DNA from: Erysipelotrichaceae bacterium
GTDB lineage: Bacteria > Bacillota_I > Bacilli_A > Erysipelotrichales > Erysipelotrichaceae
Direction of reading: 5' to 3'
NCBI GenBank assembly: GCA_017432895.1
Contig: JAFRIG010000043.1
Coordinates: 1-43,436, forward strand
Length of the DNA stretch: 43,436 nucleotides
The notes below the pieces were generated by a model. The model saw only the letters and a list, made by a program, of their open reading frames with translations, was not told the origin of the DNA and ran no database searches. Each line of letters starts with the position of its first letter. Position 1 is the stretch's first letter. Made by a program: the position numbers and the translations under genes. This document shows positions 8,588 through 16,414 of the stretch, in pieces.

Positions 8588-9457
8588 ATGAAGTATGTCT
8601 ATCTCGTAAACAGGTTCGCCCTTAAAGAAAAAAGCGACAGGATAATATCCCGTCTTCAAGAAGTATCGGCTCATTTTGACCGTGACTATGAGATCGTGAT
8701 CAACGACACGGCGAAACAAGCCAAAGACAGTCTGAAACCATACAAGAACGGTGAATACATCATCACCAGTATCGGCGGTGATGGCTCCATCAACATCCTG
8801 CTCAACGATCTGATCGATACCAATAATATCCTGGCCTTCATCCCCAGCGGTACCGGCAATGACTTCTGCCGAGCCTGCATGGAAGAACTGGAAAACGGGA
8901 TCCATGAAAGCGATGTCGTAAGGATCAACGACCGCTATTTCATTAACGTGGCGTGTTTCGGCATCGACGCCGATATCGCAAACGACGACAACTTCATCCA
9001 CAATAAACTGATACCCGCTTCCATGCGCTACAACGCCGGAGTCGTCTACTATTTCCTGACCTATAAACCGCGTAAGATGAAAGTTGAAGTAGACGACAAA
9101 ACCATTGAGAAGCAGTTCACCACCGTCGTTGCCGCCAACCACAAATACTATGGCAGCGGCTATAGAGTTTCACCTAATTCCCTCATCAATGACGGTACAA
9201 TGGAGATCATTTTGGCCGACAAACTAAACAAGATCTCCATGGCCAAGACTATTCTTTCCATGAAAGACGGATCTCATTTGAAAAATCCGGCTATTGAAGT
9301 CATTAATACCACCAAAGCAATCATCAGTTCCGATGCTCCATTTAAGGCCAATATCGATGGTGAACCATTGCTGGCGGATCGCTTCGAACTGGAACTGTTA
9401 CCTAAACGCTTCCGCTTTGATTTCAATAAAGAATTCATTGAAATGATGACCAGATAA
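8588..9457 (+). CDS. Diacylglycerol/lipid kinase family protein (DagK/YegS-like)
   Basis: 289 residues with the diacylglycerol kinase catalytic fold: GGDGS at 63-67 (ATP loop) and PSGTGNDFCRA at 86-96, then a beta-rich C-terminal half ending in NIDGEPL, typical of DgkB/YegS/BmrU proteins. These phosphorylate diacylglycerol or related lipids at the inner membrane face. A TATAAT lies at 8559-8564 and AAGG precedes the ATG. It is divergent from xpt and ends at a clear terminator, so it is monocistronic. Confidence 0.88.
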   Translation: MKYVYLVNRFALKEKSDRIISRLQEVSAHFDRDYEIVINDTAKQAKDSLKPYKNGEYIITSIGGDGSINILLNDLIDTNNILAFIPSGTGNDFCRACMEELENGIHESDVVRINDRYFINVACFGIDADIANDDNFIHNKLIPASMRYNAGVVYYFLTYKPRKMKVEVDDKTIEKQFTTVVAANHKYYGSGYRVSPNSLINDGTMEIILADKLNKISMAKTILSMKDGSHLKNPAIEVINTTKAIISSDAPFKANIDGEPLLADRFELELLPKRFRFDFNKEFIEMMTR

Positions 9458-9470
9458 AGCAAAAGAAAAA

Positions 9471-9495
9471 CCTGTTCGCGATAAGAACAGGTTTT
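9471..9495. terminator. Terminator after the lipid kinase gene
   Basis: CCTGTTC (9471-9477), loop GCGATAA, GAACAGG (9485-9491) and TTTT. An A-rich run on the other side means it could also serve the small minus-strand gene at 9525-9704. Confidence 0.85.
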
Positions 9496-9524
9496 AATTT
9501 GATCTTAGATCTCTCTTGAAACTA

Positions 9525-9704
9525 TCAAAGCTCTTTGTTTTTTTCTTTCAGAATATCCTGTGGATCATCTTGTGATCTTGCAGCTCCTAACAGAGCTTCG
9601 AAAGCCTCCTGCTTATCTGATTCCAAATTCTTATCCTGAGTCAAAGCTGCATCTTTATTCATATCCAGCTTATCACTGTCTTCTCTGATATTGAGCTGTT
9701 TCAT
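9525..9704 (-). CDS. Small acidic hypothetical protein, 59 residues
   Basis: ATG at 9704 to TGA at 9525-9527 encodes 59 residues beginning MKQLNIREDSDKLDMNK and ending DILKEKNKEL. It is rich in Asp, Glu, Lys and Gln, has no membrane segment, and looks intrinsically disordered or helical. GAAGG lies about 10 nt upstream. The codon usage looks like that of its neighbours, and it fills an otherwise empty 300-base interval between two genes and next to a terminator. I do not recognise the family. Confidence 0.5.
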   Translation of the reverse strand: MKQLNIREDSDKLDMNKDAALTQDKNLESDKQEAFEALLGAARSQDDPQDILKEKNKEL

Positions 9705-9762
9705 CTAATGACCTTCATTTATTTCTGTTTCTATTATGTCCCGAATGAAGACTCATCCGCTT

Positions 9763-10347
9763 TTATAGATTTTTGAGCCCGGCCTTGTCCAGGATCCTGA
9801 CACCCAGATAGAAGAGCCCCTGACCGCCGATGTTGACGATCTGAGCTACCCAGTTCATGAAGGCCTGATCGAAGTCCTTGCTGGAAAGATAGCCCATGCC
9901 CAGGACCAGGAAGAAAGAGACGATGAAGCACACCAGGGCGTTTCGTTTTTTCATCTTATTGGCCAGGTAGCACAAGGCTGCATCCATGGCTGCTACGCCG
10001 ATGATCATCAGTCCCACCAGCGCCATTGTCGGTAAGAAGCTGTAGGCTTTCGGTTTTAAGACATACATCATCAAGCCAACTCCGGCCAGTAAGAAGCCTA
10101 AGGCCTGATTGGTAAAGAACTGGTTGGACATCCAGCTGAATTCGCCAACGCCTAAAGCATAAAGCAGTTTGTAGGTCGCCTTGAAAGCACCGGCGATCAC
10201 AACCAGCTGAAAGCCAGTCGCAAAGATGATATAGGAAACCCTGCTCATCTTGTTTTTGAGGTCTTTGCCGATGATCCTGCCACCCAACAAAAACAGGATG
10301 ACGGGGATATAGTCGACCAAAGACATCGGTACGGAAAACTGTTTCAT
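9763..10347 (-). CDS. Polytopic membrane protein of unknown function
   Basis: 194 residues with about five hydrophobic segments (roughly 10-25, 38-58, 80-100, 105-125, 135-155) and short basic loops such as KMKKRN. No domain was recognised. It begins 2 nt after the stop of the DUF1295 gene on the same strand, so it is the third gene of a tight unit with that enzyme and an NmrA-like oxidoreductase. The context suggests a membrane partner in lipid or isoprenoid modification, an inference only. Confidence 0.75.
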   Translation of the reverse strand: MKQFSVPMSLVDYIPVILFLLGGRIIGKDLKNKMSRVSYIIFATGFQLVVIAGAFKATYKLLYALGVGEFSWMSNQFFTNQALGFLLAGVGLMMYVLKPKAYSFLPTMALVGLMIIGVAAMDAALCYLANKMKKRNALVCFIVSFFLVLGMGYLSSKDFDQAFMNWVAQIVNIGGQGLFYLGVRILDKAGLKNL

Positions 10348-10349
10348 AA

Positions 10350-11177
10350 CTAATCTCTATAAACGTTCATGGAATGGTACTGCTTAGAGAAAGGGAATAA
10401 TAGCGGAACAGTGTCGGAATACTTCTGATATTCCGGATCAAGTCCATACGTCTTTTCATGACGCAGTTCCAGACGGGAAGCCGAATTGTACATGACATAG
10501 GTGATCAATACCAACGCCAGAATGACCATGATCCACTGCTTGCCTTGCACAGCACCGATGCCGGTGATCGTGACACCGACCCAGAACAGGACTTCAGAGA
10601 AGTAGTTCGGGCAACGGCAGTACTTATACAGACCGGTATCGCAGAAACGCTTCGGATTGATCTTCTTGGCTGCCGATTTCTGTTTGTCGGCTGTCGCTTC
10701 GCCATAGATAGCTATGGCCATTACCAGGATGCCCAGATACAGGAACAGATTGTCCTTGGCACCGTTGATGACCCGATAGGACAAGGCTGAAGTTTCGGCC
10801 GTATACATCCACATGGAATAGGCCCACATGAATAAAGATACGGGGATGGGCATCGCCTTGGTCGAACCGGTCGATTCCAAAGTCTTTCGATAATCCTTGT
10901 TGGTAAGTTCCCTTTTAAGGATATAGCCGCCCAGGCGGTAGCCGTAGATGATAAATAAGACAGACATGATGGCTCGGCCGATCGTAAAGGCCCCGCTGAA
11001 GAAAGAGAAGACCAGATGGAAGATGCCGATGCACATGACCGCAAAGCCATAGCCTACGGACATGAACCAGACGAATTCCTTAAAGCCCATGCAGCAGCCG
11101 ATCGCCGCGACAAGGGTCACGCCCCACATGAAACCGGGCCACACTTTGCCTACATATGAAGGATCGAGCTTAAACAT
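10350..11177 (-). CDS. DUF1295 / steroid 5-alpha-reductase C-terminal-like membrane enzyme
   Basis: 275 residues with several N-terminal membrane helices. Its C-terminal half matches the steroid-5-alpha-reductase/isoprenylcysteine methyltransferase fold: GLYKYCRCPNYFSEVLFWVG (where GLWRYSRHPNYFGE is usual) and a late EKTYGLDPEYQKYSDTVP. In this fold the conserved Tyr, Pro-Asn-Tyr and Glu residues line the NADPH or SAM pocket. Whether this is a reductase or a methyltransferase cannot be decided from sequence. It shares one base with the upstream NmrA-like gene (start and stop overlap at 11177). Confidence 0.8.
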   Translation of the reverse strand: MFKLDPSYVGKVWPGFMWGVTLVAAIGCCMGFKEFVWFMSVGYGFAVMCIGIFHLVFSFFSGAFTIGRAIMSVLFIIYGYRLGGYILKRELTNKDYRKTLESTGSTKAMPIPVSLFMWAYSMWMYTAETSALSYRVINGAKDNLFLYLGILVMAIAIYGEATADKQKSAAKKINPKRFCDTGLYKYCRCPNYFSEVLFWVGVTITGIGAVQGKQWIMVILALVLITYVMYNSASRLELRHEKTYGLDPEYQKYSDTVPLLFPFSKQYHSMNVYRD

Positions 11178-12040
11178 TAGGCCTTGCCTCCGAAGTATTC
11201 TTTGATATATTCAGCGAAGGAATGTTCACCGACTTCCGTATCGCCTACCAGATCATGAGATAGCGTCCACTTTGAGAACATGATGATGTCATGTTTGCCT
11301 TCCTTTTTGATCTTAGGCAGATTGGCTAAAATGGAGAACATCCAGATCGGCGAATCCTTGATGATGACCGGCTTACCTGCCGCACGGAAGCACATCTTGG
11401 CCATCTCTTCATAGGTATAAGTCTCTTTACCGCCGACGTTGTAGGTGACATTTTCATCATCCAGATGTTCAACGATGAACTCAGCGAAATCAGGACAGTC
11501 GACCACATTGGCCTTGACGCCATGATAGCCTTTCAACAGCTGCATCTCGCCCTTATCGACATAAGGCTTGAAGACCTTGGCGATATCGTAGAAATAGCCC
11601 GTCGGACGATAGATGACATAAGGCATATCGCCCTTCTTGATCTCCTGTTCCAGCATGTATTTCGCATGCAACATCGGGACCTTCTCAGCTCCCGGTTCAT
11701 CACAGGAAATGACGGAGATGTAGTTGAACTTCTTGACGCCGGCCTTCTTGGCTTCGTTGTAGAGATTCAGGTTGCCCTGATAGTCGATATCATAGGCTGT
11801 GAATCTGGTCGAAGAAGTCGTCAGACCCATCGTCGTGATGACGTTGTCTACACCATCGCAGATACCGCTCAAGGTATTGGGATCGGTGGCATCGATGGCT
11901 TTGAAGGTATACTTGCCTTCCAGACCGTTGTCTTCCTTTTCCTTGAGGTCGGCTGCAATAACTTCATACTTATGATCGACCAGGGCTTTCAGGATCTCGA
12001 AACCGAGGTTACCAAAAGCACCTGCCAGTAAAATTTTCAT
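11177..12040 (-). CDS. NmrA-like atypical SDR NAD(P)-binding oxidoreductase
   Basis: 287 residues. The N-terminal Rossmann motif GAFGNLGFE at 7-15 follows the beta strand MKILLA, and the second strand ends in an acidic position (IAADLKE), favouring NAD(H). ITTMGLTTSS and the YISVIS strand follow the atypical SDR pattern of NmrA and complex-I NDUFA9-like proteins, without an obvious YxxxK catalytic pair. It heads a three-gene unit with a steroid-reductase-like enzyme, which makes lipid or isoprenoid redox chemistry the most likely theme. Confidence 0.82.
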   Translation of the reverse strand: MKILLAGAFGNLGFEILKALVDHKYEVIAADLKEKEDNGLEGKYTFKAIDATDPNTLSGICDGVDNVITTMGLTTSSTRFTAYDIDYQGNLNLYNEAKKAGVKKFNYISVISCDEPGAEKVPMLHAKYMLEQEIKKGDMPYVIYRPTGYFYDIAKVFKPYVDKGEMQLLKGYHGVKANVVDCPDFAEFIVEHLDDENVTYNVGGKETYTYEEMAKMCFRAAGKPVIIKDSPIWMFSILANLPKIKKEGKHDIIMFSKWTLSHDLVGDTEVGEHSFAEYIKEYFGGKA

Positions 12041-12101
12041 AATGAAATATCCTCCTTGTTACATCTATATTATAGTCCTTTTTGATCAGGCTCAAAAGTA
12101 G

Positions 12102-12587
12102 TCAGTGTCCGTGGCTCAGGTTGCCCTGGTATTTTCCTTTTACAGCTAACACCAGTACCAGATCGAAGATGAAAATCGACCACAGATATTTCTTAGTTTC
12201 ATAACCAAACGATTTTAACGTAAAGACCCCTATCTCATAGGCGTGTTTAAGGCCAAGACAGGCGACGATCAGATCGACGATGGAAAGGATCAGCACAATT
12301 AACTCTTTGCCTTTCAAAGCCTCGCAGATAAATGGCAAAGCCAATCCGCATATCTCGATGATGAGGTGTTCCTTAAATGCCCTTAGATTCCAGCATTTTT
12401 CAAACAGGATCTTCCAATTGAAGAACGGAATGAAGCTTGGCCAGACTGGTTCATTGAAACGCTTATAAAGTCTGTACGTACAGAAAACATCGATCAGATA
12501 CAGACAGATCAGATAAGGAAGAGCGATCTTTTCCAGCAGTTCAAGCTCCAGAAACGGGATCTTTTCAAGGAAATGGATGATGTTCAT
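12102..12587 (-). CDS. DUF5684-like small membrane protein
   Basis: 161 residues with four hydrophobic segments. The phrase FNEPVWPSFIPFFNWKILFE fits the DUF5684 pattern (a Trp-x-x-hydrophobic-Ile-Pro-hydrophobic-hydrophobic-Asn signature), and the stretch after it is membrane-embedded. Family function is unknown; signal-peptidase-associated proteins share this motif. It starts 2 nt after the stop of the DMT transporter, so the two are probably co-transcribed. A His-rich tail (LSHGH) ends the protein. Confidence 0.7.
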   Translation of the reverse strand: MNIIHFLEKIPFLELELLEKIALPYLICLYLIDVFCTYRLYKRFNEPVWPSFIPFFNWKILFEKCWNLRAFKEHLIIEICGLALPFICEALKGKELIVLILSIVDLIVACLGLKHAYEIGVFTLKSFGYETKKYLWSIFIFDLVLVLAVKGKYQGNLSHGH

Positions 12588-12589
12588 AT

Positions 12590-13426
12590 TTACCTGCTTC
12601 TTTTCAAGGAAATGATATTGTATAGGGCGATCGAAACGATGACGATAAAAGCACCGACTATCGTTCTTATCCCGACGTATTCACCATAGAATAAGGCTAC
12701 CAGGATCGGATTGAGGACCGGTTCGATACTGGCGACCAGTGAACCGGCTAAAGGCTCGCATTTCTTCAAGCCGACCGTCAGTAAAGTATAACCGGCACCG
12801 GCCTGAAAGATACCTAAACACGCCACCAGCAATAAGACACCTATACTGTGATCGGCTTGTGAGATAACGGCCGGCAGGCCAATAAAGACCGTCAAAACAT
12901 GTCCCAACAAAACGGAAGAAAGCGAATCGCCCGTTTCAAAGTCGTTCAACATGATCGTAAAGGCATAGAAGACACCTGACAGCAAGGCGATCATATCCCC
13001 CGCCAGCTTGCCTTGGCCCAAGCCTTCCGATACCACGATACAGATGCCGATAAAGACGGCCAGACAGACTAAGATATCCAGACGGGAAGGCTTCTTTTTG
13101 AAGATAAATGCTTCAAAGATGATGATGAAGATCGGCGCCGTATATTCCAGAACGATGCCATTGGCAGCCGAAGTCATCTTCATCGAAGCCACGTAACATA
13201 TCAGCATCGCTGCCACGCAAAGTCCACCGGCAACGACCGTTTTATTAAAGACCAGCTTATGGCCGCTGATGCGAATATAGGCATAGATGATCAGGGAAGA
13301 AAAGATGCAACGTCCCCCGTTTATCGCCAGAGGTTCCCAGGGAATCAGCTTGACAAAGACCCCGCCTAAAGAAAAGGCGATAGCCCCCAGTAAAACATAG
13401 ACAAGTCCGCTGTTTTTTCCGTTCAT
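12590..13426 (-). CDS. EamA/DMT-family transporter
   Basis: 278 residues with ten predicted helices in two EamA repeats (about 5-130 and 140-275). LGAIAFSLGGVFVKLIP at the N-terminus and GSLVASIEPVLNPILVALFYGE in repeat 2 are typical. DMT proteins export or take up amino acids and metabolites; the substrate is not predictable. It is the first gene of a two-gene unit with the DUF5684-like protein. Confidence 0.85.
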   Translation of the reverse strand: MNGKNSGLVYVLLGAIAFSLGGVFVKLIPWEPLAINGGRCIFSSLIIYAYIRISGHKLVFNKTVVAGGLCVAAMLICYVASMKMTSAANGIVLEYTAPIFIIIFEAFIFKKKPSRLDILVCLAVFIGICIVVSEGLGQGKLAGDMIALLSGVFYAFTIMLNDFETGDSLSSVLLGHVLTVFIGLPAVISQADHSIGVLLLVACLGIFQAGAGYTLLTVGLKKCEPLAGSLVASIEPVLNPILVALFYGEYVGIRTIVGAFIVIVSIALYNIISLKRSR

Positions 13427-13461
13427 ATCGCCCTTATTATACTTGATTTATGAGTCAAAGA

Positions 13462-14580
13462 CTATTTGCTGACGACCTTATAGGTACTGAGATTGCTGAT
13501 ACTGAGATACTGGAATTTCATGTTCCAGCGACCCCAGCCCTTGCCATAGGCATAGCCAAACAGTAAGGGATCCTCAATGCTTTGATGGCCCTGTTCATCC
13601 TTGGCGATACCCATGCTGTGGGCATAGTCTTCGATATAGGTATCGCTGTCATCGTACTTCTCAAACAGCATCCCGTTTTTCGAAACATACAAAGCGACAC
13701 GCGAACCTTCCGACATCTTGTTTTCGATCGAAAAGCCCATGAACAGTTCCAGCTCATCTTCATAGAAGACATCCATGGAATCCTGGGTCGTACGACCCAT
13801 GACCATGCCCTTGTTTTCGATGCTTGCCGGCCAGTTTTCACCTAATTGAGCAACTGCCACGCCCGTATAACCACCCGTCAGATCGAAGTGGGTGTAATAG
13901 ATGTAAAGTTTATCTTCAACGATCACAAAACTGGGTTCCCCGATCCCCCAGCCATCGGGATCGCCATCGTATTTGATGATGGGTTCGGGCTTGCCGCCCC
14001 AGCCTTCGCCATTCCACTTTTCAAAAGGCCCGTCGGGATTAACGGAACGGGCAACGAAAGCCGAGTTATTGTAGCCATCGCGGACATAGTCGTCCGTTGA
14101 TGTGTAACCTAAATAATAGTAACCGTCATAATAGAAGACCCCGGGATCGCAGACTGAACAGCGGTCCTTGCTGCCGGAAGTCGGTTTCAAAACGATCTGT
14201 TCCTTGGACCAGTTGACTCCGTCATCGGAATGCCGGTACCTGATCCAGTCCCATTGAGTGGAGTTGTTGCCCGGCGAGGAAAACCAGGCATCATAAGATC
14301 CGTCTTCATGCTGCATGATCGAAGGTCCGTAGCGATAACCCCTGGAAGCATAGGAAACGATCTGTCCCTCATCTTCCGCTTTGATCGCAAATTTGAGTTC
14401 TTCACTCTGCAAAGTCTTTACGATCGGCGTGTAATCAAAAAGCGTCTTGATATGAAAAAGCGAACCCGTAGAAAGGGTAGTATCTTTGCCCATAGACAGG
14501 AAAAGTAAGCTTCCAACAACAGCGAGAACGCATAACGGTATTAATGATGGTGCTTTCTTTTTCTTCCCCTTTTTCGCCAC
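13462..14580 (-). CDS. Membrane-anchored glycoside hydrolase family 43-like beta-propeller protein
   Basis: 372 residues starting at GTG 14580. A Lys-rich N-terminus (MAKKGKKKKAPS) precedes a hydrophobic segment at about 14-29, so it is exported and anchored or cleaved. The rest is beta-propeller: YGPSIMQHEDGSYDAWFSS, CDPGVFYYDGYYYLGYTS, IGEPSFVIVEDKLYIYY. These blades carry the Asp and Glu positions seen in GH43/GH32-clan enzymes that act on arabinosyl, xylosyl or fructosyl linkages. The substrate is unknown. No clear ribosome site precedes the GTG, and an overlapping ATG (14586) is out of frame, so the start is uncertain. Confidence 0.7.
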   Translation of the reverse strand: MAKKGKKKKAPSLIPLCVLAVVGSLLFLSMGKDTTLSTGSLFHIKTLFDYTPIVKTLQSEELKFAIKAEDEGQIVSYASRGYRYGPSIMQHEDGSYDAWFSSPGNNSTQWDWIRYRHSDDGVNWSKEQIVLKPTSGSKDRCSVCDPGVFYYDGYYYLGYTSTDDYVRDGYNNSAFVARSVNPDGPFEKWNGEGWGGKPEPIIKYDGDPDGWGIGEPSFVIVEDKLYIYYTHFDLTGGYTGVAVAQLGENWPASIENKGMVMGRTTQDSMDVFYEDELELFMGFSIENKMSEGSRVALYVSKNGMLFEKYDDSDTYIEDYAHSMGIAKDEQGHQSIEDPLLFGYAYGKGWGRWNMKFQYLSISNLSTYKVVSK

Positions 14581-14591
14581 ATCATAATTGT

Positions 14592-14614
14592 ATTACAAAT
14601 AAGCATTTTGTAAT
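14592..14614. promoter_or_regulatory. Operator-like inverted repeat between the GH43-like and cls genes
   Basis: ATTACAAA (14592-14599) and TTTGTAAT (14607-14614) form a perfect 8-bp dyad with a 7-nt spacer in the 45-nt gap between divergent genes. It is placed to act on both. The TACA/TGTA core resembles sites of several winged-helix repressors, but no regulator is encoded alongside. Confidence 0.5.
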
Positions 14615-14625
14615 AAAATACAGTT

Positions 14626-16161
14626 ATGAAAGCCGGCACGAAAAACAATCGCAAAAACACTCTGTCCCGGATCCTCATCGTCATCCTGGGCCTTTTGTTA
14701 CAGACGCTTATCAGCTTCATTACAGCGACGATCCTGAAGGATAAATTTGCCTGGATCGACAGCTTCCTAAGACTTTCAAGCGCCATCATCATCCTGATGA
14801 TCATCAAGAATTCCCGTCACCTTTCTTCAGATATCCTCTGGATCATCCTGATCGGTGTTTTGCCGATATTAGGCAGCTTCCTGTATCTGTTTCTCGGTGC
14901 CAACCTGATCATCTCCAAGACCTATCGTGCGATCAAGGAAAGTACCGACAGCAATATGCGCTACTACAACCAGGACCAAAGGGTCATGAAACAGCTGAAG
15001 GAGCTTTATCCCAAAAACTACGGTCAGTTCGAATACATCTCCAAAGCGGATGGCTATCCTTTCTATAAGAACACGGGTTTCGACTATTATCCCTTTGGTG
15101 AAGAAGGCTTCCCGATCATGCTGGAAGAGATGCGTAAGGCGGAGAAGTTCATCTTCTTAGAGTATTTCATCATCGAACCGGGCAGGATGTGGGATGCCAT
15201 GCTGGAGATCATGGAAGAAAAGGTCAAACAGGGCGTGGAAGTCAGAGTCATGTATGACGACCTGGGATCCTTCTTCGTACTGCCCGCTTCCTATGCCAAG
15301 GTGCTGGAAGCCAAGGGCATCAAATGCATGCCTTTCAATCGGATCTCTTTGATCTTGAATATCATCATCAACCACCGCGACCATCGCAAGCTGATGGTGA
15401 TCGATGGCAAGGTGGCCTTCTCCGGCGGTATCAACCTGGCCGATGAATACATCAACGCCATCGTCAAATACGGCCGCTGGAAAGACAACGTCATCAGGAT
15501 CAAAGGTGAAGCCGTCTGGTCCTATACCATCATGTTTTTGACCCACTGGAACGCCTTAAGAAAAGAAGACCGCACCTTCCTGTCCTACCGCAGTGAACCG
15601 ATCAGAGGCGAACTTGACGGCTACATCGCCCCCTATTCCGAGACCCCGCTGGATGATGAGATCCATGCCCAGAACATCTACGTGAACATCCTCAATCAGG
15701 CCATAGATCACTGCTATATCTGTACACCATATCTGATCATCGATACCGACATGATCAACACTCTCATCCTGGCCGCCCGTCGAGGCGTCGATGTCAGGCT
15801 GGTGACGCCCGGTATCCCCGACAAGAAGATGGTCTATATGATCACCCGTTCCTATTACTATCAGCTGATCAAAGGCGGCGTGAAAGTCTACGAATACGAT
15901 CCGGGTTTCGTCCATGCCAAGGTCTTTGAAGCTGACGACATGGTCGCAACGGTAGGAACCGTCAATTTAGACTATCGCAGTCTCTACCTGCATTTTGAAA
16001 ACGGCACCTACCTCTATGGCAGTGAGAAGATCAAAGATATCCGTAAAGATCTGGAATCGATGATGGAAGAGGGACATCAGGTTTCCTTAAAAGAAGCCCG
16101 CAACGGTCCGCTCAAGGAATTCTTCCTGGGTATCCTTAGACTGTTTGCACCATTAATGTAA
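14626..16161 (+). CDS. cls: Cardiolipin synthase
   Basis: 511 residues, the normal bacterial ClsA length. Two N-terminal membrane helices (about 15-38, 50-90) precede two phospholipase-D HKD motifs: HRDHRKLMVIDG at 250-261 (His253, Lys255, Asp260) and FVHAKVFEADD near residue 423-433. The enzyme joins two phosphatidylglycerols to cardiolipin in the membrane. The leader is only 45 nt and includes the inverted repeat shared with the GH43-like gene. A terminator follows at once. Confidence 0.95.
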   Translation: MKAGTKNNRKNTLSRILIVILGLLLQTLISFITATILKDKFAWIDSFLRLSSAIIILMIIKNSRHLSSDILWIILIGVLPILGSFLYLFLGANLIISKTYRAIKESTDSNMRYYNQDQRVMKQLKELYPKNYGQFEYISKADGYPFYKNTGFDYYPFGEEGFPIMLEEMRKAEKFIFLEYFIIEPGRMWDAMLEIMEEKVKQGVEVRVMYDDLGSFFVLPASYAKVLEAKGIKCMPFNRISLILNIIINHRDHRKLMVIDGKVAFSGGINLADEYINAIVKYGRWKDNVIRIKGEAVWSYTIMFLTHWNALRKEDRTFLSYRSEPIRGELDGYIAPYSETPLDDEIHAQNIYVNILNQAIDHCYICTPYLIIDTDMINTLILAARRGVDVRLVTPGIPDKKMVYMITRSYYYQLIKGGVKVYEYDPGFVHAKVFEADDMVATVGTVNLDYRSLYLHFENGTYLYGSEKIKDIRKDLESMMEEGHQVSLKEARNGPLKEFFLGILRLFAPLM

Positions 16162-16165
16162 AAGC

Positions 16166-16188
16166 AGGCTCCCGAAGGAGCCTTTCTT
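16166..16188. terminator. Terminator after cls
   Basis: AGGCTCC (16166-16172), tetraloop CGAA, GGAGCCT (16177-16183), then TTCTT. It probably also ends the convergent transcript from 17.6 kb, whose last stop is at 16187. Confidence 0.85.
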
Positions 16189-16414
16189 ATTGTTTAAACA
16201 GGATCTTCAATAATCCCCTGGCAATGAATAAGGTGATGATCTTCTCCGGTGTACACGGTAGCCACAACAGACCAAGATAGGCCATCGACACATTCCTCAT
16301 GATCTTTAGTTGTAAAACAGTTCCCATAAGCATTCCCGCATAAGCCCAGCCATTGGTGATGCACCAGGCCAACAAGAAACAAAGCAGGAACCTACGGTTC
16401 ATGAACGTCTTCAT
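16187..16414 (-). CDS. Small hydrophobic protein downstream of GT2
   Basis: 75 residues, mostly hydrophobic: FLLCFLLAWCITNGWAYAGM, then YLGLLWLPCTPEKIITLFIA. Its ATG shares one base with the glycosyltransferase stop (TGATG), the classic sign of coupling. It could be an accessory subunit of the transferase or a C-terminal membrane piece of a two-part synthase. The family is not recognised. A second in-frame Met at codon 5 is an alternative start. Confidence 0.65.
   Translation of the reverse strand: MKTFMNRRFLLCFLLAWCITNGWAYAGMLMGTVLQLKIMRNVSMAYLGLLWLPCTPEKIITLFIARGLLKILFKQ

Noticed and set aside
8564..9142. 192-codon ORF antisense to the lipid kinase gene
   Set aside because: It lies wholly opposite a gene with clear catalytic motifs and has no ribosome site; it is a shadow of that frame.
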